DNA of 30,530 nt from Streptomyces roseochromogenus subsp. oscitans DS 12.976 (lineage in GTDB: Bacteria > Actinomycetota > Actinomycetes > Streptomycetales > Streptomycetaceae), in contig NZ_CM002285.1 in assembly GCF_000497445.1 (NCBI RefSeq), positions 3,051,667 through 3,082,196 of the forward strand. Direction: 5' to 3'. The notes under the pieces are model-generated. The model did not search any database, had not been told where the DNA came from, and worked only from the letters and a program-made list of their open reading frames with translations. Positions 16,542 through 23,869 of the stretch are shown one piece after another (position 1 is the first letter of the stretch; every line of letters starts with the position of its first letter). The translations under genes and the position numbers were made by a program.

Positions 16542-16547
16542 AGGCTA
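16542..16547 (-). promoter_or_regulatory. -10 hexamer TAGCCT of a predicted leaderless promoter
   Basis: On the minus strand TAGCCT (16547-16542) is separated by ccgggc from the GTG start. The same 6-nt spacer sequence stands before the SEDS gene on the other strand. Confidence 0.45.
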
Positions 16548-16586
16548 CTGCACCCGGGTGACCGGCCTGTTACTGCACCCGGGTGA
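16546..16586. promoter_or_regulatory. Two 16-bp direct repeats carrying the palindrome CACCCGGGTG
   Basis: TACTGCACCCGGGTGA occurs exactly at 16546-16561 and again at 16571-16586, a centre-to-centre spacing of 25 bp. Each contains the perfect 10-bp palindrome CACCCGGGTG. The proximal copy touches the -10 hexamer of the divergent-strand membrane protein gene, the typical position of a repressor operator. The binding protein is unknown. Confidence 0.6.
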
Positions 16587-16636
16587 ACGCCCGACCACGA
16601 CCTCGGTCCTCCACCGCCTCCCCCTCCCCCTCCGCC

Positions 16637-17746
16637 TCAGCTCTCCGCCGCCCCCGACTCGATCGCCTCCCGCACCTCCGCGATGCGGTCCCGTTCCTCG
16701 GCGGCGAAGCGCTGTGCGTCCAACTGCTCGGCCAGTTCCTCGTCCTGGGCCATGAGCAGGTCCAGGTTGGAGTCGCCCATCTCGAAGACACCCATGTCGA
16801 CATAGGCCTCCTGGAGCCGTTTGCCCCACAGGCCTATGTCCTTGACGCAGGGCACGATCCGGCTGAACAGCAGCCGGCGGAACAGCTGGAGGAACTCGGA
16901 GCGCTCGCTCAGGGCCTCCGCCTCGGCCTTGGGTATGCCGAAGTTCTCCAGGACCTCGACGCCCCGCAGCCGGTCGCGCATCAGATAGCAGCCCTCGATG
17001 ACGAACTCCTCGCGCTCGCGCAGTTCGGCGTCGGTGAGCTGCTTGTAGTAGTCGCGCAGCGCCAGCCGGCCGAAGGCCACGTGCCGGGCCTCGTCCTGCA
17101 TGACGTAGGTGAGGATCTGCTGGGGCAGCGGCTTGTTGGTGGTGTCCCGGATCATTCCGAAGGCGGCCAGCGCGAGCCCCTCGATGAGGACCTGCATGCC
17201 CAGGTAGGGCATGTCCCAGCGGCTGTCGCGGAGCGTGTCGCCGAGAAGGGACTGCAGATTGTCGTTGATCGGGTAGACGAGGCCGACCTTCTCGTGCAGG
17301 AACCGGCCGTAGATCTCGGCGTGCCGGGCCTCGTCCATGGTCTGGGTCGCGGAGTAGAACTTGGCGTCCAGGTCGGGCACCGACTCCACGATCCGCGCCG
17401 CGCAGATCATCGCGCCCTGCTCGCCGTGCAGGAACTGGCTGAACTGCCAGGAGGCGTAGTGCAGGCGCAGTTCGCCCTTGTCCTTCTCCGTCATCTTGTC
17501 CCAGTACCTGGTGCCGTACAGGGACATGGCCTCGTCGGGCGTGCCGAGCGCGTCGTACGGGTCGACCTCAAGGTCCCAGTCGATGCGCTGCTGCCCGTCC
17601 CACTGCTTGTCCTTGCCCTTCTGGTACAGGGCGAGCAGGCGTTCGCGGCCGTGGTCGTACTCCCAGCTGAAGCGGGCGGCGCCGCTCGCGGGCACCTGCC
17701 AGGGGGAGTCACCGGGGTCTTTGGCGTACAGGTCTTGGGTCGGCAT
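16637..17746 (-). CDS. Ferritin-like diiron protein (putative oxygenase/oxidase)
   Basis: A 369-residue helical protein with the classical ferritin-like diiron ligand set: Glu109 (HGEQ), Glu139-x-x-His142 (DEARH), Glu189 (LIEG) and Glu219-x-x-His222 (DEARH). The two ExxH motifs are 80 residues apart. At nearly 370 residues it is longer than ferritins and closer to ribonucleotide-reductase-R2-like or acyl-desaturase-like oxidases. The substrate is unknown. ATG 17746 is chosen because the family-like N-terminus begins there; the nearest purine run (GAGGT) abuts the ATG, so initiation is atypical. It is divergent from a second diiron protein across 123 bp, suggesting that the two act in one pathway. 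Confidence 0.88.
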   Translation of the reverse strand: MPTQDLYAKDPGDSPWQVPASGAARFSWEYDHGRERLLALYQKGKDKQWDGQQRIDWDLEVDPYDALGTPDEAMSLYGTRYWDKMTEKDKGELRLHYASWQFSQFLHGEQGAMICAARIVESVPDLDAKFYSATQTMDEARHAEIYGRFLHEKVGLVYPINDNLQSLLGDTLRDSRWDMPYLGMQVLIEGLALAAFGMIRDTTNKPLPQQILTYVMQDEARHVAFGRLALRDYYKQLTDAELREREEFVIEGCYLMRDRLRGVEVLENFGIPKAEAEALSERSEFLQLFRRLLFSRIVPCVKDIGLWGKRLQEAYVDMGVFEMGDSNLDLLMAQDEELAEQLDAQRFAAEERDRIAEVREAIESGAAES

Positions 17747-17869
17747 ACCTCGCAGGCTCACACGTAGACGCGTAGTCAACAAGTCATGCGCAAGGGATTG
17801 ACGCCCTTGCTGACAAGCAGTCTCATAAGAGGGAGGACGATGTACCCCGGGTAACGAGGTGAGGGAGCC
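17747..17869. promoter_or_regulatory. Shared divergent promoter region of the two diiron genes, with an inverted repeat
   Basis: A perfect 6-bp inverted repeat, CAAGGG (17791-17796) and CCCTTG (17804-17809), flanks TTGACG (17799-17804 area), a candidate -35 for the plus-strand gene, with CATAAG-like sequence some 20 bp further on. CGTAG is repeated at 17763 and 17771, and GTTGACTACG on the minus strand could serve the other gene. GAGGGAG before ATG 17870 is a good Shine-Dalgarno. Confidence 0.45.
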
Positions 17870-18808
17870 ATGACGACCCTGACGGAAGCGGACGCGCTGG
17901 ACGGTCTGCGCGACGCGCTCGGCCTGCTCAAGGACCGGGAGCAGGTGGCCGAACGGCTGCTCGCCTCCTCCGCCAAGCACTCCTTCGACCCCGATCAGGA
18001 GCTGGACTGGGACGCGCCCTTCGAGGAGGGCAAGTGGTTCTGGCCGCCGGAGCTGGTGTCGCTGTACGACACGCCGATGTGGAAGCGGATGAGCGAGGAG
18101 CAGCGGATCCTGCTCTCCCAGCACGAGGCGGCGGCGCTGGCCTCGCTGGGCATCTGGTTCGAGATCATCCTGATGCAGCTGCTGGTGCGGCACATCTACG
18201 ACAAGGCGGCCACGAGCGCGCACGTCCGCTACGCCCTCACCGAGATCGAGGACGAGTGCCGGCACTCGAAGATGTTCGCCCGGCTGATCTCGCACGGCGG
18301 CACGCCCTGGTACCCGGTCAGCAAGGCCCACCTGAACCTCGGCCGCGTGTTCAAGACCATTTCCACCACGCCCGGCTCCTTCACCGCCACCCTCCTCGGC
18401 GAGGAGGTCCTGGACTGGATGCAACGGCTGACGTTCCCGGACGAGCGGGTGCAGCCGCTGATCCGTGGCGTCACACGCATCCACGTGGTCGAGGAGGCCC
18501 GCCATGTCCGGTACGCCCGTGAGGAGCTGCGGCGCCAGATGATGACGGCGCCGAAGTGGTCGCGGGAGTTCACCCGGGTCACGTCGGGTGAGTTCGCCCG
18601 GATCTTCTCGGTGGCCTTCGTGAATCCCGAGGTCTACACCAACGTCGGCCTCGACAAGCGGGAGGCCATGGCCCAGGTGAAGGCGAGCGCCCACCACCGG
18701 GAGGTCATGCAGACGGGTGCGAAGCGACTCACCGACTTCCTGGACGACATCGGGGTGCTGCGGGGTGCGGGCAGGCGGCTGTGGAGGTCGTCCGGCCTGT
18801 TGGCATAG
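17870..18808 (+). CDS. AurF-like diiron oxygenase (putative N-oxygenase family)
   Basis: A 312-residue helical protein. The likely ligands are Glu98 (IWFEII), Glu129-x-x-His132 (DECRH), Glu178 or Glu179 (LGEEV), His205 (RIH), Glu209-x-x-His212 (EARH). The His205-Glu209-His212 spacing and the 27 residues from Glu178 to His205 match the 3-His/4-carboxylate site of AurF, the p-aminobenzoate N-oxygenase. Family membership is therefore well supported, but the substrate is unknown and no aminoaryl pathway is nearby. The ATG has a good GAGGGAG Shine-Dalgarno. The gene is divergent from the ferritin-like diiron gene and is followed by a tetR gene. Confidence 0.88.
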   Translation: MTTLTEADALDGLRDALGLLKDREQVAERLLASSAKHSFDPDQELDWDAPFEEGKWFWPPELVSLYDTPMWKRMSEEQRILLSQHEAAALASLGIWFEIILMQLLVRHIYDKAATSAHVRYALTEIEDECRHSKMFARLISHGGTPWYPVSKAHLNLGRVFKTISTTPGSFTATLLGEEVLDWMQRLTFPDERVQPLIRGVTRIHVVEEARHVRYAREELRRQMMTAPKWSREFTRVTSGEFARIFSVAFVNPEVYTNVGLDKREAMAQVKASAHHREVMQTGAKRLTDFLDDIGVLRGAGRRLWRSSGLLA

Positions 18809-18820
18809 CGGGAGTGTGCC

Positions 18821-18890
18821 GGCCCAAGGGGCGCGGGGAACTGCGCGAGCGACCCACGATCACCCGCAGCCGCCGACGTCCCCGCACCCC
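18821..18890. repeat. Streptomyces dispersed intergenic repeat element
   Basis: The 104-bp gap between the AurF-like and tetR genes contains AAGGGGCGCGGGGAACTGCG followed by CACCCGCAGCCGCCGAC. I recognise this as the core of a short sequence found many times between genes in Streptomyces genomes. GCGC arms (18831-18834 and 18843-18846) can form a small hairpin. Only one copy is seen here. Its function is not known to me; a terminator-like or REP-like role is possible. Confidence 0.6.
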
Positions 18891-18899
18891 TACGGCGAT

Positions 18900-18905
18900 T
18901 AGGCT
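18900..18905 (+). promoter_or_regulatory. -10 hexamer TAGGCT of a predicted leaderless promoter
   Basis: TAGGCT is followed by 7 nt and then ATG 18913 of the tetR gene, with no purine-rich ribosome-binding site between them. No clear -35 is visible. Confidence 0.5.
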
Positions 18906-18912
18906 GACGGCC

Positions 18913-19569
18913 ATGACCCCGTCCGCCACCCCCGCCTACCGTCGCCTGAGCGTCGAGGAGCGACGAAGTCAGCTCCTCGAGGCCGCCCTGAAACTCTTCG
19001 CGCACCGGGCACCGGAAGACGTGTCGCTGGACGACGTGGCGGAGGCGGCCGGAGTCTCGCGCCCCCTGGTGTACCGGTACTTCCCGGGCGGCAAACAGCA
19101 GCTGTACGAGGCCGCGCTGCGCTCCGCCGCCGAGGAGCTGCAGCACTGCTTCGACGAGCCCCGCCAGGGCCCCCTGCTGTCCCGCCTCTCCCGCGCCCTG
19201 GACCGCTATCTGAGCTTCGTCGACGAGCACGACACCGGCTTCAGCGCGCTGCTGCAGGGCGGCAGCGTGGTGGAGACCTCGCGGACCACGGCCATCGTGG
19301 ACGGGGTCCGCCGGGCCGCCGCCGAGCACATCTACCGCCACCTCGGCGTCGCCGACCCCGGCGCACGGCTGCGCATGACCGTACGGACCTGGATCACGGC
19401 CGTCGAGGCGGCCTCCCTGATCTGGCTGGACGAGGACAAGCAGCCCCCGGTCGAGGAGCTGCGCGACTGGCTGGTCGAACAGTTCGTGGCCGTACTCACC
19501 GTCACCGCGAGCCGGGACCCGCAGACGGCCGCCGTCATCGGCGCGCTCGCCGAGGATGGCCGAGACTGA
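18913..19569 (+). CDS. TetR/AcrR-family transcriptional regulator
   Basis: A 218-residue protein with an N-terminal TetR DNA-binding domain: RSQLLEAALKLFAHR, then the helix-turn-helix VSLDDVAEAAGVSRPLVYRYF (about 36-56). The C-terminal ligand-binding domain contains a conserved WITAVEAASLIWLDE stretch. The start is set by a -10 hexamer 7 nt upstream and the usual distance to the HTH. It lies downstream of the AurF-like gene across a dispersed repeat, and its last 14 bp overlap the next small gene. It could control the diiron genes or itself; there is no direct sequence evidence for its target. Confidence 0.92.
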   Translation: MTPSATPAYRRLSVEERRSQLLEAALKLFAHRAPEDVSLDDVAEAAGVSRPLVYRYFPGGKQQLYEAALRSAAEELQHCFDEPRQGPLLSRLSRALDRYLSFVDEHDTGFSALLQGGSVVETSRTTAIVDGVRRAAAEHIYRHLGVADPGARLRMTVRTWITAVEAASLIWLDEDKQPPVEELRDWLVEQFVAVLTVTASRDPQTAAVIGALAEDGRD

Positions 19570-19888
19570 AGCGGTGAAGAGTCAGGACACCCCCTTCGAG
19601 GGCGGCCCCATGGACGGGCGCGTGCTGCCCGTCATGCTCGGGCCCACCGGGCACCCTCCGAAGACGTACCGCATTCCCGTCCCGGACCCGGACGGCGGCC
19701 CGGCCACGATGCTCGTCTACCGCCGCGTGCCGCGCGGGCACAGCAGGCGGCTGGGTCTGATCCAGGGGTGGAAGTACCAGTACGACCCGGACGACACCTC
19801 CGGCGGACGGCTCCGGTGGCCCTGGTCGAAGCCCGCCACCCCACCAGCCGCTCCGCCGTCCGGCAAGCCGGACGAGGCAAACGGGTGA
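19556..19888 (+). CDS. Small conserved-looking protein of unknown function
   Basis: A 110-residue protein starting inside the tetR gene (14-bp overlap), hence probably co-transcribed and coupled. It is hydrophilic, with no signal peptide or membrane helix. The middle reads like a compact beta-rich domain (KTYRIPVPDPDGGPATMLVY, then RRVPRGHSRRLGLIQGW), and the C-terminus is a Pro/Ala-rich tail. I do not recognise a family. GTG 19574 is a possible alternative start. G/C third-position bias supports it being coding. Confidence 0.65.
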   Translation: MAETEAVKSQDTPFEGGPMDGRVLPVMLGPTGHPPKTYRIPVPDPDGGPATMLVYRRVPRGHSRRLGLIQGWKYQYDPDDTSGGRLRWPWSKPATPPAAPPSGKPDEANG

Positions 19889-19931
19889 CAGGTGTACGCC
19901 AGGCGCGCGCCTCGCACGTACTACATCTGAT

Positions 19932-19970
19932 TATCGCGGTGCGATAGGAGGCGAACAGCCGCCCTCCTCC
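19932..19970 (+). promoter_or_regulatory. Inverted repeat and hairpin upstream of the NlpC/P60 gene
   Basis: TATCGC (19932-19937), a GGT spacer and GCGATA (19941-19946) form a perfect 6-bp inverted repeat. It is followed by AGGAGGCG and CGCCCTCCT (about 19947-19970), which can pair with one mismatch. The first may be an operator and the second a leader hairpin. The gene's own Shine-Dalgarno GAGGTGAT lies further downstream. No c-di-AMP (ydaO) riboswitch pattern is recognisable. Confidence 0.35.
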
Positions 19971-19989
19971 CTGCACCCGAGGTGATGAC

Positions 19990-21045
19990 GTGTCAGGAAC
20001 GCTTCCGCGCCTGGCCTGTACGGCCGCGCTGGCGGCCCAGGCCGTCCTCGCGCCCGTACCCGCCGCAGCCGCACCGCGCCCGCAGCGGTCCGTGTCCCAG
20101 TTGCTGACAGATCTTCAGCAGCTGTACCGGCAGGCCGAACAGGCCACCGAGACCTACAACGCCACCGCGGAGAGACTGCGGCGGCAGCGCGCCGAGGTGA
20201 ACCGGCTCGACGGCGAACTGGTCCGCGCCCGGCTCGCCCTGCAGGACAGCCGGGCCGACGCCGGCCGGCTGGCCCGCCGCCAGTACCAGAGCGGCGACGC
20301 CGACGGCCTCGGCCCGTACGTCCGGGTGCTCCTCGCCCCCGACCCGCAGCACGCGCTGGACGAGGGGCATGTCATCGGTGAACTGGCGCGCGAGCAGGCC
20401 CGGACGGTGAGCCGGCTGACCGCCGCTGAGCAGCGGAAGGATGCCCTGGCCCGGGCCGCCCGCACGGCTCTGGACACCCAGCTGACCCTCGCCGACCAGC
20501 AGAAGAGGCAGCGCGACGATGTCCGGACCAGGCTGGCCGCCGTGGAACGCCTGCTGGCCTCTCTCACCCCGGCCCAGCTGGCCGCGATTTCCGCCATGGA
20601 GCAGCAGGGTGTCGCCGCGGCCCAGCAGCAGCTCGCCGCCTCGGGGGTCCTGCCCACGGAACACACCGCCTCCGCCGAGGGCGGCCGCGCGGTCCGCTAC
20701 GCCATGGACCAGCTCGGCAAGCCGTACGCTTGGGGCGCCGAGGGCCCGGGCGCGTACGACTGCTCGGGCCTCACCTCACAGGCCTGGGAGCACGCGGGCA
20801 CCCCCATCCCCCGCACCAGCCAGGAACAGTGGCAACTGCTGCGAAGAATCCCTCTCGGCCGGCTGCGGCCCGGTGACCTCGTCATCTACTTCCCCGAGGC
20901 CACGCATGTGGCGATGTACGTGGGGGGCGGCGAGGTCGTGCAGGCGCCGAGAACGGGCGAGACGGTGAAGGTCTCCCCGCTGGCGTCCTATCCGGTACTC
21001 GGCGCGGTACGCCCGGATCAGGCCCCGGAGACCGAGGCCAGGTAG
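19990..21045 (+). CDS. Secreted NlpC/P60 peptidoglycan hydrolase with N-terminal coiled coil
   Basis: A 351-residue protein with a Sec signal peptide (about 1-28, ending PAAAA), a long helical coiled-coil region (about 35-215, Arg/Glu/Gln-rich), and a C-terminal NlpC/P60 domain (about 232-345). Catalytic residues visible are Cys258 (AYDCSG) and His306 (THVAMY). These enzymes cut D-Glu-mDAP bonds in peptidoglycan stems; the coiled coil usually keeps the catalytic domain inhibited or positions it, as in RipA/CwlO-like proteins. GTG 19990 has GAGGTGAT just upstream. Its 3' end overlaps the convergent monooxygenase gene by 28 bp. It joins the lysozyme and the SEDS/PBP pair as one of several envelope genes in this region. 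Confidence 0.92.
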   Translation: MSGTLPRLACTAALAAQAVLAPVPAAAAPRPQRSVSQLLTDLQQLYRQAEQATETYNATAERLRRQRAEVNRLDGELVRARLALQDSRADAGRLARRQYQSGDADGLGPYVRVLLAPDPQHALDEGHVIGELAREQARTVSRLTAAEQRKDALARAARTALDTQLTLADQQKRQRDDVRTRLAAVERLLASLTPAQLAAISAMEQQGVAAAQQQLAASGVLPTEHTASAEGGRAVRYAMDQLGKPYAWGAEGPGAYDCSGLTSQAWEHAGTPIPRTSQEQWQLLRRIPLGRLRPGDLVIYFPEATHVAMYVGGGEVVQAPRTGETVKVSPLASYPVLGAVRPDQAPETEAR

Positions 21046-22271
21046 GCGCCGGTCTTCTCGGGGTCGTAGAAGAAGTTCTCGAAGTCGGCCGGGTCGTTGA
21101 ACGCGTTGGCGAACCGGTCGGCCACCGGCTGGAGCTGGCCGGCCGCGCCGATGAGGTTCAGGATGTGCTCCGGCGGCGGCGCCAGCATCGCGTTGGTCCA
21201 CTTGGTGACGTGCTGAGCCGTCGCCCAGTACCGGTCGAACGTCGCCTGCATCCAGGCCTCGTCGAACTCCTGGTCCCCGTGTTCGAGGATCGAGGCGAGG
21301 TAGGCGGCGGCGCACTTGGACGCCGAGTTGGAGCCCTGGCCGGTGATCGGGTCGTTGGCCACGACGACGTCGGCGACACCCAGGACCAGACCGCCGCCGG
21401 GGAGGCGGCCGATGGGGTTGCGGACCGTCGGCGCGTAGCGGCCCGCCAACGTGCCACCGGCATCGGTCAGTTCGGCCTTCGTCGCCCGCGCGTACTCCCA
21501 GGGCGTGAACTTCTCCATGAGTTCCAGGGTCAGGGAGAGGTGCTCCGCCGGGTCCTTGACGCCGTTGAAGACATCGAGGGGGCCGCCGGGTATGCCTTCC
21601 CAGAAGAGGATGTCCGCGCGGCCTGAGGTGGTGAACGTCGGCATGATGAACAGCTCGCCGACACCGGGGACCAGGTTGCAGCGGACCGCGTCGAACTCGG
21701 GGTGCTCGGGGCGCGGGCCGAGCCCGTGGACGTACGCCACCGCGAGGGCGCGCTGCGGCTCGCTGTACGGGGAGCGCGAGGCGTCACGGCCGAACATCTG
21801 GACCAGCTCGCCCTTGCCGGCCGAGACCAGGACGAGGTCGTAGGTGCGGGAGAAGTAGTCGAGGTCGCCGACCGCCGCGCCGTGGATGACCAGCTGGCCG
21901 CCGCGCTGGGCGAAGGTCTCCATCCAGCCGGCCATCTTCACCCGCTGGTCGACCGACTGCGCGTACCCGTCCAGCGCGCCCACCCAGTCGATCGCCCGCT
22001 GGGTGGGGCCCGGGTCGTGCGAGCCGGGGGCCGCGACCGAGACGCCGAGTCCCTCGATCTTCGGGGCCTGGGACTCCCAGAAGTTCAGCTGGAGGTCGCG
22101 CTCGTGCTGCAGCGCCGTGTGGAACATGCACTGCGTCGACATGACCCGGCCGGTGCGGATCTCGTCCGCGGTCCGGTTCGACATCAGGGTGACCTCGTAG
22201 CCGTGCGACTGCAGGCCGAGGGCGAGCTGGAGGCCGGACTGGCCGGCTCCGACGACGAGTATCTTCCGCAT
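21018..22271 (-). CDS. Styrene/indole monooxygenase-like FAD oxygenase, last gene of the conservon operon
   Basis: A 417-residue flavoprotein with an N-terminal FAD-binding GAGQSG motif (8-13) and the StyA-like substrate-domain pattern (TGRVMSTQCMFHTALQHERD, then a C-terminal NDPITGQGSNSASKCAA). StyA-type enzymes are the oxygenase half of two-component systems that take reduced FAD from a separate reductase (StyB) and epoxidise styrene or hydroxylate indole. No reductase gene is present in the window, so a reductase from elsewhere must serve. ATG 22271 lies 35 bp after cvnD with GGAGT upstream, so it is almost certainly in the same operon. Its true substrate is unknown; StyA homologues in this position in Streptomyces need not act on styrene. 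Confidence 0.88.
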   Translation of the reverse strand: MRKILVVGAGQSGLQLALGLQSHGYEVTLMSNRTADEIRTGRVMSTQCMFHTALQHERDLQLNFWESQAPKIEGLGVSVAAPGSHDPGPTQRAIDWVGALDGYAQSVDQRVKMAGWMETFAQRGGQLVIHGAAVGDLDYFSRTYDLVLVSAGKGELVQMFGRDASRSPYSEPQRALAVAYVHGLGPRPEHPEFDAVRCNLVPGVGELFIMPTFTTSGRADILFWEGIPGGPLDVFNGVKDPAEHLSLTLELMEKFTPWEYARATKAELTDAGGTLAGRYAPTVRNPIGRLPGGGLVLGVADVVVANDPITGQGSNSASKCAAAYLASILEHGDQEFDEAWMQATFDRYWATAQHVTKWTNAMLAPPPEHILNLIGAAGQLQPVADRFANAFNDPADFENFFYDPEKTGAYLASVSGA

Positions 22272-22306
22272 GCGGGTGGGGACTCCTAACGGGTACTGCT
22301 CGGGGA

Positions 22307-22966
22307 CTACTCGGGGGTTTCGTCCAGCGCGTGGCCGACCAGGGCCAGCAGTGTCTCGATGACCGAAATACGACGCCGCGCATCCATGATCATGACAGGG
22401 ACGTGCGCGGGGATCGTCAGCGCCTCCCGTACGTCCTCCGGCTCGAACAGCTCGCTGCCGTCGAAATGGTTGACCGCGACGACGTACGGCAGCCCGCAGC
22501 TCTCGAAGTAGTCCAGCGCGGGGAAGCAGTCCTTCAGACGGCGGGTGTCGGCCATCACGACCGCACCGATCGCGCCACGCACCAGGTCGTCCCACATGAA
22601 CCAGAACCGCTGCTGGCCCGGCGTGCCGAACAGATAGAGCACCAGGTCGTCGTCGAGCGTGATACGGCCGAAGTCCATGGCCACGGTGGTGGTGAGCTTG
22701 CCCGGCGTGGAGGTGAGGTCGTCGGTCTCCTCGCTCGCCTCGGTCATCAGCGCCTCGGTCTGCAGGGGCGTGATCTCCGAGACGGAGCTGACGAGGGTTG
22801 TCTTGCCGACACCGAAGCCTCCCGCCACGACTATCTTCGTCGCGATGGGGGCGCGGGTGCGGTCCGTCTGCCAGGACCTCAGGTCCTCGTCGGGCTCGGT
22901 CAATCCGGCGACGCGAGGGGTGCCTCCGACGGCGGAGGCGGCGGCGTCAGAGACGGCGGAGTCCAC
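22307..22966 (-). CDS. cvnD: CvnD, Ras/MglA-like small GTPase of a conservon
   Basis: A 219-residue GTPase with a P-loop GGFGVGKT (49-56), a switch-II DFG motif (98-100) in place of DxxG, a GTPGQQRFWFMW strand, and NHFD (166-169) as the base-specificity motif. CvnD proteins are the GTP-binding output of streptomycete conservons, which pair a membrane kinase-like protein with a roadblock protein and a DUF742 protein. The first ~38 residues are low-complexity and acidic. GTG 22966 overlaps the end of cvnC by 20 bp, with AAGGG 8 nt upstream. Confidence 0.95.
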   Translation of the reverse strand: MDSAVSDAAASAVGGTPRVAGLTEPDEDLRSWQTDRTRAPIATKIVVAGGFGVGKTTLVSSVSEITPLQTEALMTEASEETDDLTSTPGKLTTTVAMDFGRITLDDDLVLYLFGTPGQQRFWFMWDDLVRGAIGAVVMADTRRLKDCFPALDYFESCGLPYVVAVNHFDGSELFEPEDVREALTIPAHVPVMIMDARRRISVIETLLALVGHALDETPE

Positions 22967-23366
22967 TCAGCACCCTTTCCAGCAGCGCGCGGTCCGGGCG
23001 GCCGGTGCCGTGACCGGTGCCGGTGCCGTACACACGGATCTTTCCCTGGTCCGCGAGGTCGCTCAGGAGCACGCGGACCACGCCGAGCGGCATCTTCAGC
23101 AGCGCGGCGATCTCGGCCACCGTGCGCATACGGCGGCACAGTTCGACTATGGCCCGCATCTCCGGCATGACACGGCCCTGTGAACCCGTGAGGGAACCAT
23201 TCATCAGTTCCTTGCGCTCTTCCGGGGCTTCGAGCGCCGCCACGAACGTCTCCACGAGGAGGACGTGGCCGAAGCGGGTACGGCCGCCCGTGAGCGAGTA
23301 GGGGCGGACGCGGGCGGGTTTGCGGTCGCCGCCGCGCACGGGGAGTTTCTCGGGCGTGCCGCTCAT
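22947..23366 (-). CDS. cvnC: CvnC, DUF742 protein of a conservon
   Basis: A 139-residue protein with the DUF742 signature: RVRPYSLTGGRTRF near the start and a winged-helix-like region (CRRMRTVAEIAALLKMPLGVVRVLLSDL, then GKIRVYG). It is a cytoplasmic partner thought to bridge the conservon complex; its exact biochemical role is not established. The first start that fits the family is ATG 23366, with GGGGAG about 8 nt upstream; it overlaps the cvnB stop (ATGA). The 3' end overlaps cvnD. Confidence 0.94.
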   Translation of the reverse strand: MSGTPEKLPVRGGDRKPARVRPYSLTGGRTRFGHVLLVETFVAALEAPEERKELMNGSLTGSQGRVMPEMRAIVELCRRMRTVAEIAALLKMPLGVVRVLLSDLADQGKIRVYGTGTGHGTGRPDRALLERVLSGLRRL

Positions 23367-23869
23367 CGGGTGCTCCCCGTCGACCGCGGTTCCTGGGACT
23401 CCAGTGATTTCCGGAGCTCGCTGCGGAGTTCGGGGGTCAGTACGTGGCCGGCGCGGCCGACGAACAGCGCCATGTGGTACGCCACCACGCTCATGTCGCA
23501 CTCGGCGGAACCGTGCACGCCGAGCAGCGAACCGTCACTGATCGACATCACGAACAGGCTGCCCTCCTCCATCGCGATCATCGTGTGCTTGACCCCGCCG
23601 AACTCCATCAGCCGGGCGGCGCCGACGGTAAGGCTGCCGATGCCGGAGACGATGGTGGCGAGGTCTGCGGAGGAGCCCCTCGGACCCTTCGCCGGGCGCC
23701 TTTCGCGGGATTCCGCAGTGCGGGCGGGGTCGGAGGAGAGCAGGAGCAGGCCGTCGGAGGAGACCACGGCGACGGACTGGATGCCGGGGACTTCCTCGAC
23801 CAGGTTGGTCAGCAGCCAGTGCAGGTTGCGGGCCTCACTGCTCAGTCCGAAGGTACTGGGCGCGGTCAA
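23363..23869 (-). CDS. cvnB: CvnB, roadblock/LC7-like protein of a conservon
   Basis: A 168-residue roadblock/LC7 domain protein (NLHWLLTNLVEEVPGIQSVA near 15-35, then SSDGLLLLSS). Such proteins act as cofactors of small GTPases, here CvnD. The start is TTG 23869, unusual but well supported: GAGGAGG lies 7 nt upstream, and TTG overlaps the cvnA stop. A ~20-residue Arg/Pro/Ser-rich loop (residues 50-70) interrupts the fold between its first and second parts, longer than in minimal roadblock proteins. Confidence 0.94.
   Translation of the reverse strand: MTAPSTFGLSSEARNLHWLLTNLVEEVPGIQSVAVVSSDGLLLLSSDPARTAESRERRPAKGPRGSSADLATIVSGIGSLTVGAARLMEFGGVKHTMIAMEEGSLFVMSISDGSLLGVHGSAECDMSVVAYHMALFVGRAGHVLTPELRSELRKSLESQEPRSTGSTR

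Noticed and set aside
17747..18697. Minus-strand extension of the ferritin-like frame into the AurF-like gene
   Set aside because: Residues before MPTQDLY are antisense to the AurF-like coding sequence, which has full catalytic motifs.
22272..22595. N-terminal extension of the monooxygenase into cvnD
   Set aside because: The FAD motif GAGQSG must lie near the N-terminus, and ATG 22271 has an upstream GGAG; the extension is a frame shadow of cvnD.
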